Assembly: GCA_965228265.1 (NCBI GenBank)
Contig: OZ245804.1
Span: 2,480,001-2,544,000 of the forward strand
Origin: GCA-2732755 sp965228265
GTDB taxonomy: Bacteria; Planctomycetota; Phycisphaerae; Phycisphaerales; UBA1924
DNA length: 64,000 nucleotides
Reading direction: 5' to 3'
Shown: positions 51,149 to 60,768 of the stretch, piece after piece
Layout: the number at the start of each line of letters is the position of its first letter
How positions within the stretch are numbered: position 1 is the first letter of the stretch
Made by a program: the position numbers and the translations under genes
Notes under the pieces: generated by a model
Database searches by the model: none
The model's input: the letters and a program-made list of their open reading frames with translations, nothing else
Told to the model about the DNA's origin: nothing

Positions 51149-52585
51149 ATGGTCCGAGAGACATACCCGATGTACTTGGGCGGCAAGGCCGCGACTCCGA
51201 ATTTTGACCTTGAAGTTCGCAATGTGTTCACCGGCGAGGTGGCCTCGCGCGTGCCGCTGGCTTCGCCAGAGGTCGTGGACGCTGCGATCGCGGGGTGCAC
51301 TGACGCTGCCGAGGCGATGGCCGAGATGCCCGCGTACAGGCGGCGTGATGTGCTTCGGCACTGCGTCGAAAGGTTCCGTGAGCGGCGGGACGAGCTGGCG
51401 GTGGCGCTCTCTGTCGAAGCGGGCAAACCGATCAGGGACAGCGAAGGCGAGGTGACGCGGCTGATCGAGACGTTCGAGGTCGCGGCCGAGGAGGCGACGC
51501 GGATCGGCGGCGAGGTGATCGAGATGCAGATCTCGTCGCGGGCCGAGGGGTACCGCGGGATGACCAAGCGCGTGCCGATCGGCGTGTGTTCGTTCATCAC
51601 GCCCTTCAACTTCCCGCTGAATCTCGTGGCGCACAAGGTAGCACCGGCGATCGCGAGCGGATGCCCGTTCGTGCTCAAGCCTGCGTCGAAGACGCCGATC
51701 GGGGCGCTCATCATCGGCGAGATTCTGGCCGAGACGGATCTGCCTGCGGGCGCGTTCTCGATCCTGCCCTGCCCGAGCAAGGACGCGAAGGCCCTGGTGA
51801 CGGACGAGCGGATTCGTCACCTGAGCTTTACGGGTTCGGACACGGTCGGCAAGGAGATCATCCGCGATGCGGGGCTCAAGCGCGTGACGCTTGAGCTTGG
51901 CGGGAACGCGGCGTGCATCGTCGACGAGTCGGCCGACGTCGGAACCGCGGTCGAGCGGATTGTCTTTGGCGGGTATTACCAGTCTGGGCAGAGCTGCGTG
52001 AGTGTACAGCGGGTGATCGCGCACGCGAAGGTCTACGACGAGCTGAGGCAGCGTCTGGCGGAGAAGGTCGGCGTGCTCAAGAGCGGCGACCCGATGGACC
52101 GCGAAACGTTCATCGGGCCCATGATCGACGAGGGCGCTGCCGAGCGCGTCGAGGCCTGGCTCGAAGAGGGTGTGAGCCGGGGCGCGAGAGTGATCGTGGG
52201 TGGGCAACGCGATGGGGCGATCGTCGAGGCGACGCTGGTTGAGAATGTGCCGAGGGACGCGAAGCTCGTGTGCGAGGAGATCTTCGGGCCTGTGGTGGTG
52301 CTCTCGAAGTTTGAAGACTTCGATGCGGCGCTCGATGATGTGAACGACAGCCGGTTCGGTTTGCAGGCCGGGGTGTTCACGGACAGTGTGGCGCGCATGC
52401 ACAAGGCGTGGGACCGGCTCAGGGTCGGAGGCGTGATGATCAACGAGGTGCCCTCGTTCCGAGTCGATCACATGCCCTACGGCGGGGTCAAGGACTCGGG
52501 GCTGGGGCGCGAGGGCGTGCGCTCGGCGATCGAGGACATGACCGAGGTGCGGCTCATGGTCGTGCGCGATCAGAATCGGGACTGA
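51149..52585 (+). CDS. NAD(P)-dependent aldehyde dehydrogenase
   Basis: A 478-residue cytoplasmic enzyme oxidising an aldehyde to its acid. Visible landmarks are the catalytic Cys283 (GQSCVSVQR), the general base Glu249 (LELGGN), TPFNFPLN with Asn154, and LSFTGSDTVGKEI in the cofactor domain. The C-terminal YGGVKDSGLGREG is also present. The overall sequence is close to the lactaldehyde/non-phosphorylating GAPDH subgroup, but the substrate is not settled. It is divergent from the choice-of-anchor gene; the 186-bp gap holds promoters. It is convergent with the esterase, with 9 bp between the stops. Confidence 0.92.
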   Translation: MVRETYPMYLGGKAATPNFDLEVRNVFTGEVASRVPLASPEVVDAAIAGCTDAAEAMAEMPAYRRRDVLRHCVERFRERRDELAVALSVEAGKPIRDSEGEVTRLIETFEVAAEEATRIGGEVIEMQISSRAEGYRGMTKRVPIGVCSFITPFNFPLNLVAHKVAPAIASGCPFVLKPASKTPIGALIIGEILAETDLPAGAFSILPCPSKDAKALVTDERIRHLSFTGSDTVGKEIIRDAGLKRVTLELGGNAACIVDESADVGTAVERIVFGGYYQSGQSCVSVQRVIAHAKVYDELRQRLAEKVGVLKSGDPMDRETFIGPMIDEGAAERVEAWLEEGVSRGARVIVGGQRDGAIVEATLVENVPRDAKLVCEEIFGPVVVLSKFEDFDAALDDVNDSRFGLQAGVFTDSVARMHKAWDRLRVGGVMINEVPSFRVDHMPYGGVKDSGLGREGVRSAIEDMTEVRLMVVRDQNRD

Positions 52586-52594
52586 GACGGGCGT

Positions 52595-53875
52595 TTAGTG
52601 CGTGCCGAAGACGTGCTTGAGTGCTTCGGGGAAACGCTCGGCCCAGGCGGGCTCGTTGTGGACGTGGCCTTCGCCGATGAAGACGGCGACTCGGCTGCCC
52701 GCGCCCGAGGCTTTCTCGGCGAGTGACTCGATGGCCATGACGTAGCGCTCGTTGAGCTGCTGCGCATCATCGGCGGTGCCGGCCTCCTGGCTGCCCACGC
52801 CGAGATAGACCACCTTGGGCCAGTTGAACGAGCCGCCGGCGAAATGGCTCATCATGTAGCCGTTGCGGCTCAGAACGGACGGGCTCTCGACAATGGCGGC
52901 ACCGAAAAGGTCGGGTCGTTGGCTGGCGGCGTAGAGCGAGATGATGCCACCGAAACTGGCTCCACCGATCGCGGTGTTGTCCGGACCGGTCTTGACGCGG
53001 AAAGCGCGCTCGACGCGCGTCATGACGTCGCGCTCGATCCAGCCGATGAATTCGTCGGCCGAGGGTTGTACGCCCTCGATGAGTTCGGCGGGGAGGTACT
53101 CGTCGGCCCGGCTGAACCCGGAGTGCGGGATGCCGACGATGATCAGAGGCTCGATCTCACCCGCTTCGATGAGTTCGGTGGCGGCCTCGTCGGCGTGCCA
53201 TTCGCCGGGGGTGCCCGGTTGCTGCATGAAAGCGTTCTGGCCGTCCATGAGGTAGAGCACGGGGTAGTCACGGCCTGAGTCTTCGTAGCCGGGCGGGAGC
53301 CAGACGATGGCGTCGCGGACCATGCCTCTTGCGCGGCCGGCACCGCCGACGAGTTGCAAACGCCTGGCAGAGCCGGTGACTTCGAGAGGCTTGGTCGTGT
53401 CTTCAACGCCCCGCTGCTGGACGGCTCCGGGTTTCTGATCGTCCCACTTGGACACACTGAACTCGAAGATCGGACGCGAGCCGTCGTCGTACTTTGCCGG
53501 GTCGATCTTGGGGAGCACACGGTTTTCGATCTGTTCGCCGTCTTCATCGACTTCGACGGTTTCCCAAGAGCCGCGTGTGAACTTGAACTGCATGCGTCCG
53601 GGATTGGTGGGCTGATCGAGAATGAGCTGCCACTTGCCGTCGGAGCGGGGAGACATCTTGAAGACGGGGTTGCCCGGGTGCCAGTTGCCGTGGTTCGTTC
53701 CGATGTAGATGGGCTGGCCTTCGGACGCGATGCGCTGGGGGTCGTCGACGACGATGATGAATCCCTGCGGCAGTGTTTCGGGCTGGACTTCGTCCTGTGC
53801 CTGCGCACCGCCCGGAAGGACCGAGAACAGTGCGGCGACGAGCAGAAACAGGGCGCTGGCGCGAGCGATGGGCAT
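52595..53875 (-). CDS. Secreted alpha/beta-hydrolase esterase (Fes-like)
   Basis: A 426-residue exported enzyme. After a signal peptide (about 1-26, LLVAALFSVLPGGAQA) an N-terminal beta-sandwich region (35-145, GNWHPGNPVFKM...) resembles a glycogen-binding/CBM48-like module. The hydrolase domain of the enterochelin-esterase-like family follows: VWLPPGYEDSGRDYPVLYLMDGQN, the nucleophile Ser307 in GGASFGG and the histidine in GEGHVHNEPAW. The CGGAG site 6 bases before the ATG supports the start. The family includes carbohydrate esterases and the location next to an amylase fits, but the substrate is inferred only. Confidence 0.85.
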   Translation of the reverse strand: MPIARASALFLLVAALFSVLPGGAQAQDEVQPETLPQGFIIVVDDPQRIASEGQPIYIGTNHGNWHPGNPVFKMSPRSDGKWQLILDQPTNPGRMQFKFTRGSWETVEVDEDGEQIENRVLPKIDPAKYDDGSRPIFEFSVSKWDDQKPGAVQQRGVEDTTKPLEVTGSARRLQLVGGAGRARGMVRDAIVWLPPGYEDSGRDYPVLYLMDGQNAFMQQPGTPGEWHADEAATELIEAGEIEPLIIVGIPHSGFSRADEYLPAELIEGVQPSADEFIGWIERDVMTRVERAFRVKTGPDNTAIGGASFGGIISLYAASQRPDLFGAAIVESPSVLSRNGYMMSHFAGGSFNWPKVVYLGVGSQEAGTADDAQQLNERYVMAIESLAEKASGAGSRVAVFIGEGHVHNEPAWAERFPEALKHVFGTH

Positions 53876-53927
53876 GTTGGTCTCCGAGATCAGACGTGCA
53901 GGGCAAACGGCCGGGGGATGGTACGTC

Positions 53928-56729
53928 TTACGGGCAGCCCGCGTTGAAGTTGGCCACCCATGCGCTGAAGTCGGCGGGTGAGCAGATGCCGTCGTCGTTC
54001 TGATCGCAGCCGGGGGCCTGCGTGTTGAAAGCCGAGACCCATGCGCTGAAGTCTGCGGGCGAGAGCACGCCGTCCTGGTTCACGTCTGCGGGGCAGAGGT
54101 TGACGAAGAAGGTGTGCGTGACCGCGTTGCCCCGGCCCGACTCCTCGTAAGCGACGACCGTGATCGTGTTCGTGCCGTGCTGGAGGCCGAGGAATGAGTA
54201 CTCCCAGTCGTAGCGGTCGTTACGCGTAGCGGAGGGCCTTGTGCGACCGAAGTCGACCGCATCGATACCCGGATCGAGGTTGGCCATCGCGACGACGTTG
54301 ACCGTGGTCCGGTCGGTCGCGCGGAAGTGGAAGGTGACCGAGCCCGAATCGAGTTCGGCGGGTGCGTCGACGAACTCGATGCCGGGCGGCTGGTTGTCGA
54401 GGTAGATGACCTTGCGGAACTGGCGGAAGATGGGGTCGCCGCCGTCGTCGCGGTGGCGGAAGGCATTGACGGTGATGTAGTTGAGCCCGTCCTCGAGCAT
54501 GGAGGTGTCGATGGTCTGGCGGTAGATGCCCTGGGCGTTGCCCGAGCCGAAGAGCGGCTCGTGCTGTGTGACGAACTGCTCGAATCCGCCCGTGATGGTT
54601 TGTTCGGAGGGGAACTCGAGGACGCCGTTGTTGTTGAAGTCCTCAAGCCCGACGGGGAAGTCAACGGAGCCGTTGCCGTTGAAATCCTTGTAGCCCTGGT
54701 TGATCTTGAAGAGAGCGTTGTCGTCGGTGTTGGGGTCGAGCGCGTCGGTCTGGGTGGTGACGAGTTCGATGTCGAAGGTCGCGCCCTCGACGATGTCGAT
54801 CGAGTTGATGCGCTTCTTGTAGATGGGCAGGAAGGGAAGCTCGGAGGGGAGCTGGCCCGTGACGTTTGAAACCGTCAGCGTGCCCGTCGGCAGGGCCGGG
54901 GTGTAGACCACAAAGCCCTTCTCGTGCGAGCCGGCGCTGGAGACGTTGTTGGGGACGCTCACCGTGATGCGACCGTTGGCGCCGACCGTGATGACCTCGG
55001 GGATCTGGCCGGTCGGATCGATTGTCGGATCGGCGGCGTTGCCGGTCTGCTCGTGGAGTCGGGTGCCCGGCGCGAAGTTGGTCACGACATCGCGTGTCTG
55101 GAAGCCGGGGTCACGACGATCGCTGACGGCGATCAGCGCGTTGGCCGGACCGCCAGACTTGCGACGTTCAAAGACGAAGACGTCGTCGATGTTCGGATTG
55201 AGGGGGTCGGTGTACGAGGTGACGTCGATGTCGCCCCGGCCGACCTCGTTGGCGAGGCGGACGAGCGTGGTGATGGTGTCGTCGGTCATCCCCGTCGAGC
55301 GGTCTCGACCGAGTGCGAGCGGGACGCCGTTGCGCGGGCTGAAATTACCCGAGGGGCGATCGACGCCTCGTTCGTTCTGGTAGATGAGGCCCTGTCCCGG
55401 GCGGAGCAGGACGTAGGCGTTCATGGGCAGCGCCATCTGACGGAGCGAGGGTTCGGGCGGGAGCGAGCCGCCGTCGCCGACGCTGCCGTTGTCGTGGCTG
55501 AAGACGTGGTTGACGCCGAGGGTGCCGTCGTTGAAGCCGTCTTCGTTGTCGAGGTGGTTGTTGAGGACGCTCTGCCACGAGCCGAAGCCGTCGGCCCCGT
55601 TGAGATTGCGGAGCTGTCCTGCGCCGTTGAGGTCGAGCGCGTCGCGGTTGCCCCAGGTATCGCCCTGCCTGTTGTTGTTGTTGGGCTTGCGGATGTATTG
55701 GTCATAGATGAAGCCGTTGCCGGAGACGGCTTCACCGAAGCTGTAAGCGGTGACATTCGTTCCGCTGGGGTGTGTCCAGGCGTTGTAAACGGCGCTGTCC
55801 CAGTCCTTGTCCCAGAAGGACGAGGGGATGTGCTTGCAGGCGTCGAGGCGGAAGCCGTCAATCCCGATCTCGCTGGCGAGCCAGCGTGTGTGACGGAGCA
55901 GGAAGTCCGTGGCGTTCTCGGGGACCGGGTCGCCGTTCATGACGTTGAAAGGATTCCACGGGTAGCGGGAGTACTGCTCGCTTCCCGGGTTGCGGAAGGT
56001 GCCTGGGTTTGTGACGGTTTCACCCGCGAGGTCCGTGTCGGGGTAGAAGCGAGCGTTGTCCGGGTCGGGGATGTTGCGGAGGGTGCCGGCGGGGATGTTC
56101 TGCGGATCGCCGACGGTCGTCGGGTTGCGGATGAGCATGTTGTTGGACGCCTGGTCGATGTCGCAGAGTGCGACGAGGTCGCCCCGGTGCAGGTCGTAGA
56201 GCGCCCCGCCCGGATCCGTCGACTGGAGGTAGCCGGCGTTCGTGTATGAGTTGTTGAAGTCGCCCCAGTCGTCGGTCGGGATGAGGTCGCGCCCCGCGGG
56301 CGGGTTTGCCCAGAGGCCGACGTAGCCGCCTTCGATGTGGAAGCCTTGATCCGCTCGGCGGAATCCGGCGTGGTTCATGATGAGATCGACGTAGACGACT
56401 GCGTTGGCGCCGTGAAACTCTTCGACGACTGCTCGGAGGTCGTCCTCGGTGCCGTAGGTCGTGTTGCCCGTCGCGCCGCCCCCGAGATTGAAGAGGTCGA
56501 GCGGGTCGTAGCCCGGGCTCTTGGCGCTGTTGGGCGCGACGGCCTTGGAGATGGGCGGGAGCCAGGTCGAGCCGTAACCAGCCAGGAAGAAGTCGGGGAT
56601 GCGGTGCTCCATGTCGCGCCACTCGAGTTCGAACCACTGGAGCATGGGCGGGTACTGGTCTTGGGCGCAGGCGGAGCCGGCAAGCAGGGCGAGACCGACG
56701 GCTGCGAATCGACGCTTCTGGATCTTCAT
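53928..56729 (-). CDS. Secreted GH13 alpha-amylase with dockerin-like C-terminus
   Basis: A 933-residue extracellular alpha-amylase-type enzyme cleaving alpha-1,4-glucans. It has a signal peptide (about 1-22). The GH13 core has VYVDLIMNH (113-120), the catalytic nucleophile D296 (GFRLDACKH), the acid E333 (FGEAVSG) and the transition-state stabiliser D413 (FSHDNGS). A beta-rich region of ~400 residues follows. It ends in two calcium-loop-like repeats, DVNQDGVLSPADFSAWVSAF and DQNDDGICSPADFSAWVANF. The ATG at 56729 begins the signal peptide; upstream codons are excluded. It is divergent from the GH31 gene. Confidence 0.9.
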   Translation of the reverse strand: MKIQKRRFAAVGLALLAGSACAQDQYPPMLQWFELEWRDMEHRIPDFFLAGYGSTWLPPISKAVAPNSAKSPGYDPLDLFNLGGGATGNTTYGTEDDLRAVVEEFHGANAVVYVDLIMNHAGFRRADQGFHIEGGYVGLWANPPAGRDLIPTDDWGDFNNSYTNAGYLQSTDPGGALYDLHRGDLVALCDIDQASNNMLIRNPTTVGDPQNIPAGTLRNIPDPDNARFYPDTDLAGETVTNPGTFRNPGSEQYSRYPWNPFNVMNGDPVPENATDFLLRHTRWLASEIGIDGFRLDACKHIPSSFWDKDWDSAVYNAWTHPSGTNVTAYSFGEAVSGNGFIYDQYIRKPNNNNRQGDTWGNRDALDLNGAGQLRNLNGADGFGSWQSVLNNHLDNEDGFNDGTLGVNHVFSHDNGSVGDGGSLPPEPSLRQMALPMNAYVLLRPGQGLIYQNERGVDRPSGNFSPRNGVPLALGRDRSTGMTDDTITTLVRLANEVGRGDIDVTSYTDPLNPNIDDVFVFERRKSGGPANALIAVSDRRDPGFQTRDVVTNFAPGTRLHEQTGNAADPTIDPTGQIPEVITVGANGRITVSVPNNVSSAGSHEKGFVVYTPALPTGTLTVSNVTGQLPSELPFLPIYKKRINSIDIVEGATFDIELVTTQTDALDPNTDDNALFKINQGYKDFNGNGSVDFPVGLEDFNNNGVLEFPSEQTITGGFEQFVTQHEPLFGSGNAQGIYRQTIDTSMLEDGLNYITVNAFRHRDDGGDPIFRQFRKVIYLDNQPPGIEFVDAPAELDSGSVTFHFRATDRTTVNVVAMANLDPGIDAVDFGRTRPSATRNDRYDWEYSFLGLQHGTNTITVVAYEESGRGNAVTHTFFVNLCPADVNQDGVLSPADFSAWVSAFNTQAPGCDQNDDGICSPADFSAWVANFNAGCP

Positions 56730-56918
56730 CAGGTGGGTACCTTGGCACTCGGGGGTTGGTGTCAGAGTTCGCGTAAAGTATACGGGAGTGATCGGGAGCC
56801 TCAGGCGTTTTGGCCTCATTCAGCGTGGTATACAACGATTTCTGCGCTTCCCGGACCTCTTGCCGGCCTACAACTCGGGCCGGGAAACACCCCAGATTCC
56901 CACATGAGGGAGATACCG
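56730..56918. promoter_or_regulatory. Divergent control region of the amylase and glucosidase genes
   Basis: The 189 bp between the two start codons contain GTATAC twice (56778-56783 and 56828-56833). The first gives TATACT on the minus strand. The second gives TGGTATACA on the plus strand, an extended -10-like element. They are therefore either two promoters or paired operator half-sites. No good -35 is visible for either. Confidence 0.4.
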
Positions 56919-59090
56919 ATGTATACGAGACTCCACGGTCTGCTGCTGGCTCTGTTTCTTGCGCTCACGCCGACGGCGTGCGGGCAGATCGTCTCCGAGT
57001 CCATCGGCGAGAACATCGTCCGGTACCACGCGTCCGAGGAAGCCAAGCAGAACGCGTTGCCCTCCTTCGCGCTGCTGGATCCGAAGATGCCCGCTGCCGG
57101 GAACGCGCCGGAGGGCTTTGACGTCGAGCCCGAGTTCTTCGTTGATGACGAGGGACGCCATTCGTTCACGATCGAGATTGAGCCCGGCACCAGCCTGTAC
57201 GGCACGGGCGAGGTGCCCGGCCCGCTGCTTCGCAACGGTCGTCGCACGATTCTCTGGAACTCCGATTCGTACGGCTACAACGAGAACACTCTCTCGCTCT
57301 ACAAATCGCACCCGTGGGTTCTGGCGGTGCGTCCCGATGGCACGAGCTTCGGCGTGATCGGTGACTCGACGTACCGCATCGAGATCGACCTGACCGATGA
57401 CATCACGTTCCACGCCGAGGGGCCCGAGTTCCCGGTGATCGTGATCGAGCGCGAGACTCCCCAGGAAGTTGTGCAGACGCTTGCGCAGCTGACCGGCACG
57501 ATCCCGATGCCTCCCAAGTGGGCGATCGGGTATCACCAGTGCCGGTACAGCTACTACCCCGATGTCCAGGTTCGTGAGATCGCCAAGGGGTTCCGCGACC
57601 GAGACATCCCGGCGGATGTGATCTGGATGGACATCCACTACATGGACGAGTACCGGATCTTCCGCTTCGACGAGGAGCTCTTCCCCGATCCGAAGGGGCT
57701 CAACGACTATCTGCTGAACGAACTCAACTTCCACAACGTCTGGATGATCGACCCGGGCGTGGGCGCTGAGACGGAGCGCTTCCCGCCCGAGGGGTACAGC
57801 GTCTACGAGGAACTCATCGAGGGCGACCACGCGGTCAAGACCGCCAGCGGCGACGTCTACAAGGGTGAGGTCTGGCCCGGCTGGTGCGTGTTCCCTGATT
57901 ACACACAGCAGCGCACGCGTGACTGGTGGGCGGGTCTCTACGAAGACTTCATGGCCAATGGGATCACGGGTGTCTGGAACGACATGAACGAGCCGGCGAT
58001 CTTCAACGTCGTCTCCAAGACCATGCCCGAGGACAACATCCACGCGGGCGATCCGGAGATGGGCGGCCCGGGCGACCACGCACGCTTTCACAACGTCTAC
58101 GGCATGCTCATGATCAAGGCCACGCGAGAGGGCGTGCAGGAAGCGAACCCGGACAAGCGGCCGTTTGTTTTGAGCCGGGCGACGTATCTTGGCGGTCAGC
58201 GCTACGCCGCGGGCTGGTCGGGCGACAACTCGGCCGACTGGTGGGACCTCGAAGGCTCGGTGCCGATGGTGCTCAATATGAGTCTCTCCGGCTTCCCGTT
58301 CTATGGCCCGGACCTTGGCGGCTTCATTGGCAACGGTGATGCGCAGCAGTTCGAGCGGTGGTTCGCATTCGGTGTGATGCTGCCCTTCGCTCGCGGGCAC
58401 ACGGCTGTGGGGAACGTGCAAAAGGAGCCGTGGGCCTTCGGGGCCGAGGTCGAGGAGACCGCTCGCCAGGCGCTCAACAACCGCTACCGGCTGCTCCCCT
58501 ACTACTACACGCTTTTCTATGACGCGCACACGACCGGCATGCCGATCGCGCAGCCCGCGTTCTTTGCCGATCCGAGCGACCCCGCGCTCCGTACGGAGGA
58601 CGACATTTTCCTGATCGGCGAGGGCCTGCTCATCAAGCCCAAGCTGACGCTCCACGGCGACCGCGTGCCGGTGATGCCCAAGGGCATCTGGAACCCGCTC
58701 TCCCTCGAGGGCGCGGACAACCCGGACATGCCTGAGTTCTATCTCAAGGGCGGCGCGATCATTCCTACGGGCCCCGTGATGCAGCACACGATGGAGAAGC
58801 CGCTCGACCCGCTCACTCTCATCGTCGCGCTCGACGAAAGCGGCTCGGCACACGGCACGCTCTACGAGGACAGCGGCGACGGGTACGAGTTTGAATCGGG
58901 TGACTACCTGCTCAGCACCTACCGCGCCGAACGCAAGGGCGACACGGTGACCATCTCACTGGCGGGCGAAGAGGGCCAGCGGGCCCGGTCCGACCGGTCG
59001 CTTCATGTGCGTCTGATTCTCGAGAACGGCGAGGAAATCACGGCACAGGGTCGCGACGGTGAGACGGTGAGGATCACGCTCCCGAACTAA
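56919..59090 (+). CDS. GH31 alpha-glucosidase, exported
   Basis: A 723-residue retaining alpha-glucosidase-type enzyme. A signal peptide (about 1-22) is followed by the N-terminal beta domain and the (beta/alpha)8 core. The nucleophile D355 lies in WNDMNEP and the acid/base D436 in SGDNSADW. VIWMDIHYMD and RPFVLSRATYLGGQRYAAGW are also typical. It releases glucose from the non-reducing ends of oligosaccharides, which fits the neighbouring amylase. The ATG at 56919 has GAGGGAG 6 bases upstream; an ATG 15 bases earlier is less well placed. The final TAA overlaps the stop of the convergent ABC gene by 2 bp. Confidence 0.93.
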   Translation: MYTRLHGLLLALFLALTPTACGQIVSESIGENIVRYHASEEAKQNALPSFALLDPKMPAAGNAPEGFDVEPEFFVDDEGRHSFTIEIEPGTSLYGTGEVPGPLLRNGRRTILWNSDSYGYNENTLSLYKSHPWVLAVRPDGTSFGVIGDSTYRIEIDLTDDITFHAEGPEFPVIVIERETPQEVVQTLAQLTGTIPMPPKWAIGYHQCRYSYYPDVQVREIAKGFRDRDIPADVIWMDIHYMDEYRIFRFDEELFPDPKGLNDYLLNELNFHNVWMIDPGVGAETERFPPEGYSVYEELIEGDHAVKTASGDVYKGEVWPGWCVFPDYTQQRTRDWWAGLYEDFMANGITGVWNDMNEPAIFNVVSKTMPEDNIHAGDPEMGGPGDHARFHNVYGMLMIKATREGVQEANPDKRPFVLSRATYLGGQRYAAGWSGDNSADWWDLEGSVPMVLNMSLSGFPFYGPDLGGFIGNGDAQQFERWFAFGVMLPFARGHTAVGNVQKEPWAFGAEVEETARQALNNRYRLLPYYYTLFYDAHTTGMPIAQPAFFADPSDPALRTEDDIFLIGEGLLIKPKLTLHGDRVPVMPKGIWNPLSLEGADNPDMPEFYLKGGAIIPTGPVMQHTMEKPLDPLTLIVALDESGSAHGTLYEDSGDGYEFESGDYLLSTYRAERKGDTVTISLAGEEGQRARSDRSLHVRLILENGEEITAQGRDGETVRITLPN

Positions 59091-60688
59091 GCGACGACGA
59101 CTTCCTGAGTCGCGAGCGTGAGCACGTTTGTCTGGGTCATGTCATCGCCCTCGAGTGTGCCCGTGCACACGCCGTCGGCGAGGACCATGATCCGGTCCGA
59201 GAGCGCCAGCAGCTCGGGCATCTCGCTCGAGACGAGCACGACCGCGAGGCCTTTGTCGACGGCTTCGCGGATGAGCTTGTAGACCTCGACCTTGGTGCCC
59301 ACGTCGATGCCGCGCGTGGGCTCGTCGAGCAGGAGGACCTTCGTCTCGCGTCCCATCCAGCGTGCGATGAGCAGCTTCTGCTGGTTGCCGCCCGAGAGTT
59401 CGCCCGGGCTGCTCTTGGTCGTCGCGGTCTTGACGCGGAAAGTCTTGATCTTCTCGGCGACCACATCGTTCTCGTCGCACTGGCGCCTGAGCCCGAATGG
59501 GAACCTGCGATTGGCGAGCAGCGGCATGCGCGGGGCGACGATGTTCTCGTCCACGCCGAGCTGAAAGAACAGACCCTCGTGGCGGCGGTCCTCGGGCACA
59601 AGGCCCATGCCCTCACGGATCGACGAGCGCACATCCCCAAGCGCGAGCGTCTTGCCCTCGAGCTCGATCTGGCCCGTCGCGTTCGGATCGAGCCCGAAGA
59701 TCGCGGCGAGCAGTTCGCTGCGCCCCGCGCCGACGAGCCCGCCGATCCCGAGCACCTCGCCCGCTCGGACTTCGAGCGACACACCCTGCACCTTGCCGGG
59801 CGACGAGATGGAGCTGGCCCGGAGCACAACCCTGCCCGCTTGCGGGTGATCGCCCTCGAGCCCGGAAACGGCTTGCAGGGCCTGGGCCTCTCCGCCCTCG
59901 GCCTGAACCTTGCCGGTCGGGGTGACAACACGTCGCCCGATCATCTGCTCAACCAATGTGGCCTCGTCGAGACCCTTGACCTCGTTGGTCGCGACGAACT
60001 TGCCGTCACGCAGCACGCTGACCCGATCGCAGCACGAGAAGATCTCGCCCATGCGGTGTGAGACGTAGATGATCGTGAGGCCTTGGGCCGCAAGCTCGCG
60101 CACGATCTCGCCCAGTCGATCGGCCTCGGCGATCGAGAGCGAGCTGGTGGGTTCATCGAAAACAATCACGCGGGGCGAGGAGCCGCCACGCTCGGCGCCG
60201 TCTTCCAGTGCCGCGGCGATCTGGCAGATCTGGCGTTTGCCCGGGCTGAGCCCGCCGAGCGGTCTGCGTACATCAATCGACGGATCGAGACGATGCACGA
60301 GCGCCTCGGCCCGGCGGACCATCTCGTCGAAGTCCACCGTCCCGAGTTTGCGGCAGGGCATGTCGTGCAGGCAGAGATTCTCTGCGACGCTCAGGTTCGG
60401 GCACTGGGCCAGTTCCTGGTGCACGATCCGCACGCCCGCTTCAAAGGCATCGTCGATCGATCCGAGCTTGAGCTCTTTGCCGTCGAGAATGATCCTGCCT
60501 GTGTCGGGCTTGTGCAGGCCGGCGATGGCCTTGCCGAGTGTGCTCTTGCCCGCGCCGTTCTCGCCCATGAGCGCGTGGACTTCGCCCGCGCAGAACGAAA
60601 CGGTGACATCGCTGAGCGCCTGTGTGATACCGAAGCGTTTGGACACGCCTTCGACACGCAGAAACGCGTTGTGACACTCGTCGGACAC
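59087..60688 (-). CDS. Sugar ABC transporter ATP-binding protein (RbsA/MglA-like)
   Basis: A 533-residue protein with two fused ABC cassettes, the arrangement used by ribose/galactose-type importers. Cassette 1 has GENGAGKST and FDEPTSSLS; its signature is LSPGKRQICQIAAALED. Cassette 2 has the usual degenerate Walker A GGLVGAGRSELL, then LSGGNQQKLLIARWM and LLLDEPTRGIDVG. The likely start is GTG at 60688; a TTG 15 bases upstream is possible. It is the last gene of the sugar importer operon and follows a hairpin that could lower its expression. Confidence 0.92.
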   Translation of the reverse strand: MSDECHNAFLRVEGVSKRFGITQALSDVTVSFCAGEVHALMGENGAGKSTLGKAIAGLHKPDTGRIILDGKELKLGSIDDAFEAGVRIVHQELAQCPNLSVAENLCLHDMPCRKLGTVDFDEMVRRAEALVHRLDPSIDVRRPLGGLSPGKRQICQIAAALEDGAERGGSSPRVIVFDEPTSSLSIAEADRLGEIVRELAAQGLTIIYVSHRMGEIFSCCDRVSVLRDGKFVATNEVKGLDEATLVEQMIGRRVVTPTGKVQAEGGEAQALQAVSGLEGDHPQAGRVVLRASSISSPGKVQGVSLEVRAGEVLGIGGLVGAGRSELLAAIFGLDPNATGQIELEGKTLALGDVRSSIREGMGLVPEDRRHEGLFFQLGVDENIVAPRMPLLANRRFPFGLRRQCDENDVVAEKIKTFRVKTATTKSSPGELSGGNQQKLLIARWMGRETKVLLLDEPTRGIDVGTKVEVYKLIREAVDKGLAVVLVSSEMPELLALSDRIMVLADGVCTGTLEGDDMTQTNVLTLATQEVVVA

Positions 60689-60723
60689 TGTTTCTCTCTG
60701 CAAACTCGGCCTGAAATAGAAAG

Positions 60724-60753
60724 ACGATCGGCGGGCTTTCGCCGACCGATCGT
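60724..60753 (-). terminator. Hairpin between sugar-binding protein and ATPase genes
   Basis: An 8-bp stem ACGATCGG/CCGATCGT has an inner bulged GC helix. On the minus strand it is followed by CTTTCTATTTCAG. It looks like a leaky terminator or mRNA-stabilising structure that would give more binding protein than ATPase. Confidence 0.6.
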
Positions 60754-60768
60754 GCGGAGATCAATGCA

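Noticed and set aside
56919..56990. Lipoprotein signal at the start of the GH31 protein (LTPTAC)
   Set aside because: Proline at -3 does not fit the lipobox, so an ordinary signal peptide is preferred.
56868..58853. Long minus-strand frame (661 codons) opposite the GH31 gene
   Set aside because: It is antisense to an enzyme with full catalytic motifs and shows only shadow-frame composition.
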